Shown one piece after another: positions 9,173-14,075 of a stretch of 14,075 nucleotides of DNA. The notes below the pieces were generated by a model. It ran no database searches and was not told where the DNA came from. It worked only from the letters and a program-made list of their open reading frames with translations. Location: NCBI GenBank assembly GCA_018646565.1, contig JABGUO010000126.1:1-14075 (forward strand), in the 5' to 3' direction. The position numbers and the translations under genes were made by a program. This stretch comes from Opitutia bacterium (lineage in GTDB: Bacteria > Verrucomicrobiota > Verrucomicrobiia > Opitutales > Seribacteraceae). Numbering within the stretch: the first letter of the stretch is position 1; each line of letters opens with the position of its first letter.

Positions 9173-10164
9173 AGAGAAAACTTTTGCTTTCACTACTCAT
9201 TTATTCCTCGCTGTTCTGCCCACTGGTCGGACAGGACCTTTTCGAACAATCAAATGATTTACTCGTTCGAGAGATTGACGAAACATACCGAAAAGGTCTG
9301 GAGTTTCTAGCCGAAAGCCAAGAAGAGAGAGGTTGCTGGACGGACAGCTCCTATGGTTCCCAACCAGGAGTGGTAGGAATGGCGATCCTCGCCTTTCTAG
9401 CCCGCGGTGATGATCCGGAGTTTGGACCCTACCGCATTCATGTCAAAAGAGCCATGGATGCCCTACTCAAAGATCAGAATCAGAAAACTGGTTACATAGG
9501 CAACTCCATGTATAATCATGGATTTGCCACTCTTGCATTGGCGGAAGCGTATGGGCTTACTAATGATCTCAGGCTTGGACCTGCTCTCGAAAAAGCCACC
9601 AAGTTGATCGTTTCCTCTCAAAAAGCCAACTCGAAAGGAGGCTGGAGATACAGTCCCGAAAGCCTGGATGCAGACACTACCGTTTCGGGTGCTCAGTTGG
9701 TAGCTTTATTTGCGGCCCGAAATGCAGGAATTAAAGTACCCGAAGAGGCCATTGAGAAAGGGAAGGCCTTCCTTCTCTCCTGTCAGGATTCAAACGGTGG
9801 CTTTGGATACACGACTGCAAGTGGTGCTAATTTGCCCCGATCAGCAATTGGTTCACTCATTTTATCCTTGGCCAAGGACACCAATACGGATGCGTACCGA
9901 AATTCTGTCGAATTCCTTAAGGAAAATTCACAGTTCGGGGATCAGGGCCATAAATACTACAGCCTTTATTACACATCACAAGCAATGTTCAGGGCAAGCC
10001 CATCCATGTGGAACTCCTGGAATTCTCAAAACTTCAAACTGCTTCAGTCCACACAAACAGAAAACGGTTCATGGAATGGAAATTACGGAAAGACATTCGC
10101 CACTACCGCAGCACTTCTTTCCCTCGCCTTGAATTATCGCTATCTTCCCATTTACGAAAGATGA
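9169..10164 (+). CDS. Secreted prenyltransferase/squalene-cyclase repeat (alpha/alpha toroid) protein
   Basis: 331-residue protein with a basic, hydrophobic N-terminal signal peptide (about 1-21) and a mature part built of alpha-hairpin repeats of the terpenoid-cyclase/protein-prenyltransferase toroid type. Aromatic/glycine turns mark the repeats: ERGCWTDSSYGSQPGVVGMA (53-72), GGWRYSPESLDADTTVSGAQ (157-176), SNGGFGYTTASG (208-219) and ENGSWNGNYGKTFATTAALL (298-317). The DADTT segment lies where squalene-hopene cyclases have the catalytic DXDDTA; the third acidic position is Thr, so cyclase activity is unlikely. Related small secreted toroid proteins are common in Planctomycetota and Verrucomicrobiota, and the ending RYLPIYER resembles theirs. 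It sits between ATGA overlaps on both sides. Ligand or peptide binding in the periplasm is more plausible than catalysis, but the function is unknown. Confidence 0.92.
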   Translation: MKRKLLLSLLIYSSLFCPLVGQDLFEQSNDLLVREIDETYRKGLEFLAESQEERGCWTDSSYGSQPGVVGMAILAFLARGDDPEFGPYRIHVKRAMDALLKDQNQKTGYIGNSMYNHGFATLALAEAYGLTNDLRLGPALEKATKLIVSSQKANSKGGWRYSPESLDADTTVSGAQLVALFAARNAGIKVPEEAIEKGKAFLLSCQDSNGGFGYTTASGANLPRSAIGSLILSLAKDTNTDAYRNSVEFLKENSQFGDQGHKYYSLYYTSQAMFRASPSMWNSWNSQNFKLLQSTQTENGSWNGNYGKTFATTAALLSLALNYRYLPIYER

Positions 10165-13100
10165 ACCTGCAGATCACTCCTTTTTTAATTTTTTGTTTTT
10201 GGATTGGAATCGTTCGATTATTTGCACTCGACCCAGTTACCTCGGACCCCTTCCTTTTACCTACTGACTCCAATCAAACAGAACAAAAAAAGTTCAATCG
10301 AATTGGAGAAGAAAAAATTAGACTCTCTGATGATTCCGAGCTCACTGGATATTTAATTAGACTCGATGCCGAGCAAAATTTATTTTGGCAAAATAAATCA
10401 ATTTCGGGAGAAATTAATTTTAATTATAGATCAGTTTCAAACATTTTTTTTAATCGATCTAGTCCTCCTAAAAAAGCAATATCCAAAAAAGAAAAGGCAC
10501 TACGATTATACTTCAAAAACGGAGATAAGTTGAAATGTAATTTTATTGAATTAACCAAAACTCACCTGCTAGTAGAGACGGGGTTCTCCGATCCGATCAG
10601 GGCACCAATTGATGCTATTCAAAAATTAGAATTTCTTCCCACTACCCATGAATCTCTTTTCTATCCTTCAATGGGAATGGAAAAATGGAAGAAAAGTAAT
10701 AGTAAATCATGGTCTTATGAAGATGGAGATTTTGTATCCATATTTTCAGGTAGTACCGGGAAGTCTCTGCCCAGAAAGGATGTCATCGAAATCGAATTTG
10801 ATGCGGAATGGGAACGGTCTTTTTATCTGGCCTTGAGAATTTTTTCCGATTCCGATGGGTCAAGTTATGGAAATGTTGGCTACCATCTTTCTTTTTCAAA
10901 TAACAGGATTAATCTACAGGCAAACAAGAGGATAAAAGGCCGAATAATCAGAGAAACGCTAGGCTCATTAATAGTCCAGGAAATGAACAATCAAAAGAAA
11001 GTACACATTTCATTACTGGCACACCGTGGAAAAAAAGAATTTATCATTTTCATCAATGGTAAACAGGTGGCCCATTGGAAGGATTCAACTGAAGATTTCC
11101 AACCCGATGGAGATGGGATTCTTTTTATCAATCAGGGTGGAAATTCATATATCCGACTAAAGGAAGTAAATATTGCCGGGTGGGATGGTTCCTTTTTCCC
11201 ATCAAAGGAAAAGGAAATGCCTGCTCCCAAAAATTCAAATTATATTGTCTTTACGAACGGTGACTCCACGATTTTGAATTCAATTTCAGGAGAAGAAAAT
11301 GCCTTTTCACTCGGTACAAAAAGAGGGGTATTCAGCCTTCCCTTGAGTCGTGTTCAAAGTGTTCATTTCAATAAGGAACCTATCCTGCCCCAAGCCGAAA
11401 AATCGAAAGAGCAAATTTTGCTTACTCAATCTCTCGGTCAGATAAGTTGTAATATTCTATCCATTTCTAAGGAAACTTTACATGCTGTTCATCCAGATTT
11501 TGGAAAATTCAAAATCTCCTTGGATACTGTTCAACAAATGAAATGTAATCAACATTTACTTAGAATGCGTAACTACTTAGGGAAAATTGCAGATGCCCAA
11601 AAAGCCCTCAATAAACAAAACCCGGAACTTGCCCTTTCCATTCTGGATTCCCAACCCAATGACTTACGATCCTGGTATTGGTCAAGACTTTCGTTTCTCG
11701 CCAAATGCATGCAGTCCAAAGAAATCCTAAGTTTTTCACCACATCCAGAGAAAGGACTTTTTTCTGCATCCTTCGCGGGTAACGAAGATACGGTTCTTAC
11801 TCTGTGTAAAGAAGGAGAATATGCCTTGTGGAGCGGGCATGCAAAGTTGGCTTCAGGTTCTTTCTCCGATCCCGCGAAATTCCCCAATGAAGTGGGTCGT
11901 TTTTCCAATGAGGCACAACGCGCCGTTACTCTCTCGAATCCCTACTGGATCGGGGAAACAGAAATCACTCAGGAACAATACGAACTTGTCACATCTAAAA
12001 ATCCAAGTCTCGACAAAAACAGTTCATTCCCCGTGATATGTTCATGGTTCGACGCACAAAAATTTTGCAAAGAATTAAATAAACAACAAAAACCGCCCAC
12101 CGGGTATATTTGGAGATTACCCACAGAGGCGGAGTGGGAACTTGCCTGCCGGGCAGGCAGCGATGGACCATTCTGTGAAAGTATAGTAGGACCAATGAAC
12201 CACGATGTGGAACTCAGTGAAAAACACCTTGATCAATTCGGCTGGTTTGCCGGTAATTCCGGAAATAAGATTCATCCAGTTAAACAGAAGCTTCCAAATT
12301 CTCTTGGACTTTATGACATGCATGGAAATGTTTGGGAATGGTGTCTCGACTCAACCCAGAGTGAAAAGGTAAATATGCTTGAACAACGAGTTTCGGGGGA
12401 AATTAATCCTTTCTCTACCACCGGAAATTGGAAAACCTTACGCGGCGGTTGTTACGATGTAAAGGCTGACCGTTGTCGTACAGCTTATCGAGGAGCGAAT
12501 GCACCTTCAATTGTACAGGGTGACCGTGGATTCCGAATCGTTCTAGGTCCGATTCTTAATTACGAAGGAAATTCAACCAGAAATGAATTTTCCAATAAGA
12601 CTATAGGCTTCGATCAATTCAAACTTACTCTTCTCCCTATTTTACCAAAAACTTTTTTGATGGGAAGTCCGGGTATTCTATCCTCACCAAAGGCAATAAC
12701 CAGAGCATTTGGAAATGAATTCATTACCGGTTCGAGCGATGGAATAATAGGAATTACCGATTTTTCAGGTCGTCCGATAGAACAAATTGCCGACCTCAAT
12801 TCATCGATTACCAGTATTGATTCAACCGCAGACAAGCAGTGGATCCTTGCAGGGTGTGCAAATGGAGAAGTGTACTTGTTTGATGGAAAATCTCTGAAGT
12901 TAAAACATAAAATCACGCAGCATACCTTCGCGGTAACCAGCTCGGTATTTGCTCCGAACGGTCGGAGTTTTTCGACCTCTGGGTTGGATGGTAAATTGCA
13001 TACTTACCGCTTGCCAAAAGCTGATAAAAAATGGTCGGTCTACGGAACCGATCACAATACCAGTTTCGATTTCCTTGAATACAATTCTGATGGATCGAGA

Positions 13101-13829
13101 ATTCTGACATCCGGGCTGGGCGTGCTTCCCAAATTATTTAATGCTCATAACGGAAAGGAAATTAAGTTAAACCCATTTCCGTATATTGGATGCGTGAAAA
13201 GCCGCTTTTTTCCGAATGAGGAATCTTTTGTCTCTGTCACGCAATCGGGAATGCTGCTGTTTACCGAAACTAGCCGCGGACTGGTTTATCAGATTGTAAA
13301 ATTAAACCTGAAAAACATTATTGATTTTTCATTTTCACCCTATGGAAAAAAAATCATTTTTTCAACAAGTGAAGGAATTTGTTCAGTTAGAAAAACTCCC
13401 ATCATTAATAATATTTGTATTCAGGACGAAACGAAAGGATTCAAACAATCCCCCGATTTCTTCTTTGCTTTAGCCAATAAAACAGAGCCCTATTCAAAAC
13501 AACTGCCAGACTTCCTCACAGATCTTGACGGTCCTGTTAAACCTGACTTCTCAAAAAAAGGATATCGACTTTCCCCTGATAAAAAACTCGTACTGACCAC
13601 GCTTGATGGAGCCCTGCGGTTGTGGTGTTTTGAAACGGGTCAGTGGATCTCTACTCTTGGAGATAAACTTATTTCTCCTTTTGTTGATTGCACATTTTCA
13701 CCCGACGGAAGCCTTATCGTAGCAAAACTTGAAACGAATGAATTGCTGATTTATCCTACCACTAATCCTCCTGGTTTGGGTACTCCTAAATATAAAGTGT
13801 ATAGCCAAGTCGATTCTTGGTTTGATTAA
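10161..13829 (+). CDS. Exported mosaic protein: beta repeats, LamG-like, FGE-like (SUMF1) and WD40-like domains
   Basis: 1222-residue protein. It has a signal peptide or N-terminal anchor (about 5-23), beta repeats 1-2 (52-98 and 112-158), a concanavalin/LamG-like domain (about 168-343; FIIFINGKQVAHW and YIRLKEVNIAGWDG are typical strands) and beta repeats 3-4 (361-404 and 418-462). A helical segment with ALSILDS and DLRSWYW (about 475-512) is followed by one WD40-like blade (about 520-560), an FGE/SUMF1-like domain (about 577-796) and further WD40-like blades (about 842-1200). FGE hallmarks are EITQEQYELV (601-610), RLPTEAEWELACRAG (652-666), GLYDMHGNVWEW (716-727), RCRTAYRG (771-778) and GDRGFRIV (787-794). 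The first catalytic Cys of true formylglycine-generating enzymes is not seen, so a binding role is more likely. I chose ATG 10161, which overlaps the preceding stop as ATGA and begins a signal peptide; extending to a GTG at 10008 would put 51 non-signal residues in front. Confidence 0.92.
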   Translation: MNLQITPFLIFCFWIGIVRLFALDPVTSDPFLLPTDSNQTEQKKFNRIGEEKIRLSDDSELTGYLIRLDAEQNLFWQNKSISGEINFNYRSVSNIFFNRSSPPKKAISKKEKALRLYFKNGDKLKCNFIELTKTHLLVETGFSDPIRAPIDAIQKLEFLPTTHESLFYPSMGMEKWKKSNSKSWSYEDGDFVSIFSGSTGKSLPRKDVIEIEFDAEWERSFYLALRIFSDSDGSSYGNVGYHLSFSNNRINLQANKRIKGRIIRETLGSLIVQEMNNQKKVHISLLAHRGKKEFIIFINGKQVAHWKDSTEDFQPDGDGILFINQGGNSYIRLKEVNIAGWDGSFFPSKEKEMPAPKNSNYIVFTNGDSTILNSISGEENAFSLGTKRGVFSLPLSRVQSVHFNKEPILPQAEKSKEQILLTQSLGQISCNILSISKETLHAVHPDFGKFKISLDTVQQMKCNQHLLRMRNYLGKIADAQKALNKQNPELALSILDSQPNDLRSWYWSRLSFLAKCMQSKEILSFSPHPEKGLFSASFAGNEDTVLTLCKEGEYALWSGHAKLASGSFSDPAKFPNEVGRFSNEAQRAVTLSNPYWIGETEITQEQYELVTSKNPSLDKNSSFPVICSWFDAQKFCKELNKQQKPPTGYIWRLPTEAEWELACRAGSDGPFCESIVGPMNHDVELSEKHLDQFGWFAGNSGNKIHPVKQKLPNSLGLYDMHGNVWEWCLDSTQSEKVNMLEQRVSGEINPFSTTGNWKTLRGGCYDVKADRCRTAYRGANAPSIVQGDRGFRIVLGPILNYEGNSTRNEFSNKTIGFDQFKLTLLPILPKTFLMGSPGILSSPKAITRAFGNEFITGSSDGIIGITDFSGRPIEQIADLNSSITSIDSTADKQWILAGCANGEVYLFDGKSLKLKHKITQHTFAVTSSVFAPNGRSFSTSGLDGKLHTYRLPKADKKWSVYGTDHNTSFDFLEYNSDGSRILTSGLGVLPKLFNAHNGKEIKLNPFPYIGCVKSRFFPNEESFVSVTQSGMLLFTETSRGLVYQIVKLNLKNIIDFSFSPYGKKIIFSTSEGICSVRKTPIINNICIQDETKGFKQSPDFFFALANKTEPYSKQLPDFLTDLDGPVKPDFSKKGYRLSPDKKLVLTTLDGALRLWCFETGQWISTLGDKLISPFVDCTFSPDGSLIVAKLETNELLIYPTTNPPGLGTPKYKVYSQVDSWFD
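10314..10634 (+). repeat. Beta-rich repeats 1 and 2 of the mosaic protein
   Basis: Two copies of a 43-47-residue unit at 10314-10454 and 10494-10634. Each begins with a hydrophobic strand and an acidic/Gly turn (IRLSDDSELTG; LRLYFKNGDKLKC), continues with a mid strand (LFWQN; LLVET) and ends in a strand-like segment (INFNYRSVSNIFF; IRAPIDAIQKLEF). The same layout recurs at 11241-11546. Such units are common in secreted planctomycetal and verrucomicrobial proteins; I do not know a firm family name. Confidence 0.65.
10662..11189 (+). other. Concanavalin/LamG-like domain region of the mosaic protein
   Basis: Residues about 168-343. Alternating hydrophobic strands run from MEKWKKSNSKSWSYEDGDFV through IEIEFDAEWERSFYLALRIF, YHLSFSNNRINLQ and VHISLLAHRGKKEFIIFING to IRLKEVNIAGWDG. 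This order, especially the 'hydrophobic-INGKxVA' strand and the closing 'xxxVxIxxWDG', fits a jelly-roll such as LamG or DUF1080-type folds. Sugar or matrix binding would be the usual expectation; no catalytic residues can be named. Confidence 0.6.
11241..11546 (+). repeat. Beta-rich repeats 3 and 4 of the mosaic protein
   Basis: Units at 11241-11372 (YIVFTNGDSTILN ... FSLPLSRVQSVHF) and 11412-11546 (ILLTQSLGQISCN ... FKISLDTVQQMKC). They match the spacing and hydrophobic pattern of repeats 1 and 2, and place the LamG-like domain between two pairs. Confidence 0.6.
11715..11840 (+). other. WD40-like blade upstream of the FGE-like insertion
   Basis: Residues about 519-560. The segment LFSASFAGNEDTVLTLCKEG followed by EYALWSGH has the strand-turn-strand pattern and the 'xLW' ending of a WD40 unit. 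The helical stretch just before it (DLRSWYW) resembles the lead-in to WD40 propellers in planctomycetal proteins (family knowledge). The FGE-like domain begins immediately after. Confidence 0.6.
11889..12548 (+). other. FGE/SUMF1-like domain
   Basis: Residues about 577-796, from GRFSNEAQRAVTL to GFRIVLG. All the sequence landmarks of the superfamily are in the normal order except the usual N-terminal 'F-x-MGS' strand, which is replaced by GSFSDPAKFPNE. Cys764 and Cys772 are present, but the position five residues before Cys772, where true FGE has its first active-site Cys, is Val767. Confidence 0.85.
12143..12159. repeat. 17-base perfect palindrome within the FGE-like coding region
   Basis: TGCCTGCC, one G, then GGCAGGCA: 8-base arms with a 1-base centre. 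It encodes part of the ACRAG motif, so protein constraint may explain it. A partial match (GGGCAGGCA) occurs at 6561-6569. Confidence 0.85.
12663..13760 (+). other. WD40-like beta-propeller blades downstream of the FGE-like domain
   Basis: Residues about 835-1200. About seven or eight units are visible, with core patterns such as AFGNEFITGSSDGIIGITD, WILAGCANGEVYLFD, SVFAPNGRSFSTSGLDGKLH, LEYNSDGSRILTSG, FSFSPYGKKIIFSTSEG, LSPDKKLVLTTLDGALRLW and FSPDGSLIVA. The fifth and the region at 1081-1130 are degenerate. With the blade at 11715-11840 the total is compatible with a seven- or eight-bladed propeller plus extra strands. Confidence 0.75.
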
Positions 13830-13926
13830 CTTCATAAAATCAAAAATTTATTTTAAGGTTGTATCGAGATTAGCAAGTGATACCAATTGAGTATTGCCCA
13901 ATCTTTGCTCAAATAATTTTACCACA
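13830..13926. other. Short intergenic gap with weak dyad symmetry
   Basis: AT-rich 97-base gap between the mosaic gene and the next gene. It holds GTATC/GATAC arms (13861-13865 and 13879-13883) around a 13-base loop, TTGAG/CTCAA arms (13887-13891 and 13908-13912), and ATTG-CC-CAAT (13893-13902) inside the latter. No T-run follows these stems, so a classical rho-independent terminator is not convincing. TTGAGT with AATAAT 19 bases later could be a poor promoter for the downstream gene. Confidence 0.3.
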
Positions 13927-14075
13927 GTGAAAACAAAAGTTCGTTTACAATTCGTATCTGTTTTTGGACTCCCTTTTCTTTTTTTCTTGTTACTAGGTTG
14001 CTGGGGAAGTTCCCCGACCGCGTTGCCTGATGCTCCCCCTCCCTATCCGGACTCACCGTTTCCACAAGGAAGTCA
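13927..14075 (+). CDS. Predicted lipoprotein, 3' end truncated by the window edge
   Basis: Forty-nine codons are visible and the frame is open to the end of the window. From GTG 13927 the product begins MKTKVRLQF, followed by a hydrophobic stretch and a lipobox LLGC with Cys at residue 25, then a Pro/Ser-rich segment (SSPTALPDAPPPYPDSPFP). This is a convincing lipoprotein signal peptide and linker, so the protein is probably anchored in the envelope. A TTG at 13894 is an alternative start; a stop at 13888 excludes anything earlier. No clear Shine-Dalgarno precedes the GTG. The function cannot be told from this fragment. It is separated by 97 bases from the cluster and may be a separate transcript. 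Confidence 0.6.
   Translation, partial: MKTKVRLQFVSVFGLPFLFFLLLGCWGSSPTALPDAPPPYPDSPFPQGS

Noticed and set aside
10008..10160. N-terminal extension of the mosaic protein from a GTG at 10008
   Set aside because: It would overlap the toroid gene by 157 bases and bury a clear signal peptide behind 51 residues. The ATGA overlap at 10161 matches the other junctions.
9169..10164. Squalene-hopene cyclase or protein prenyltransferase
   Set aside because: Too short for a cyclase, lacks DXDD, is exported, and shows no zinc-site pattern of prenyltransferases.
11889..12548. Formylglycine-generating enzyme that activates sulfatases
   Set aside because: The first catalytic Cys is missing, no sulfatase is nearby, and the domain is embedded in a large exported mosaic.
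13839..13858. AT-only inverted repeat just after the mosaic gene stop, as a terminator
   Set aside because: The stem is made only of A and T pairs with no GC core, so it would be too weak for a rho-independent terminator.

Overview
The window carries one long plus-strand gene cluster. Seven genes run in the same direction from the left edge to 13829 with almost no space between them, and the first codons of an eighth gene appear at the right edge. The order is a MoxR-type AAA+ ATPase (5' end cut off), a DUF58 protein, a BatA-like membrane protein with a von Willebrand A (VWA) domain, a second membrane VWA protein with a class I glutamine-amidotransferase-like (GATase1-like) region, a large DUF4175-like membrane and coiled-coil protein, a secreted prenyltransferase/squalene-cyclase-repeat (alpha/alpha toroid) protein, and a 1222-residue exported mosaic protein. 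This order is familiar from Planctomycetota and Verrucomicrobiota. Together with moderate GC content and the style of the last protein, it suggests a PVC-superphylum bacterium, perhaps a marine verrucomicrobium. No marker gene is present, so the taxonomic call is an inference.

Region 1-6054 is the core: a cytoplasmic ATPase, a soluble DUF58 partner, and two membrane proteins that each have a VWA domain with an intact metal-ion-dependent adhesion site (MIDAS). MoxR ATPases with VWA partners are generally thought to act as chaperone or metal-insertion machines, and the Bat (Bacteroides aerotolerance) operons are the nearest named relatives. Region 6059-10164 adds the DUF4175-like protein and the secreted toroid protein. 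Region 10161-13829 encodes the most unusual product. It has a signal peptide, two beta-rich repeats, a concanavalin/LamG-like domain, two more beta-rich repeats, a short helical segment and one WD40-like blade. A formylglycine-generating-enzyme-like (FGE/SUMF1) domain follows, and then more WD40-like blades. The FGE-like domain therefore appears to sit inside a beta-propeller.

The genes look translationally coupled. Three junctions are ATGA overlaps (1914, 9169 and 10161), one is an 8-base overlap (or 32 bases with the alternative GTG start), and the other two gaps are 3 and 4 bases. No promoter, terminator, tRNA, rRNA, CRISPR array or mobile element was recognised within the cluster. The only true gap, 13830-13926, holds weak dyad symmetry and separates the cluster from a likely lipoprotein gene that starts at 13927 and runs off the right edge.

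A working model, which is inference, is that the MoxR/DUF58 pair acts through the two VWA membrane proteins and the DUF4175-like scaffold on envelope or exported targets. The toroid and mosaic proteins would be co-produced extracytoplasmic partners or clients.
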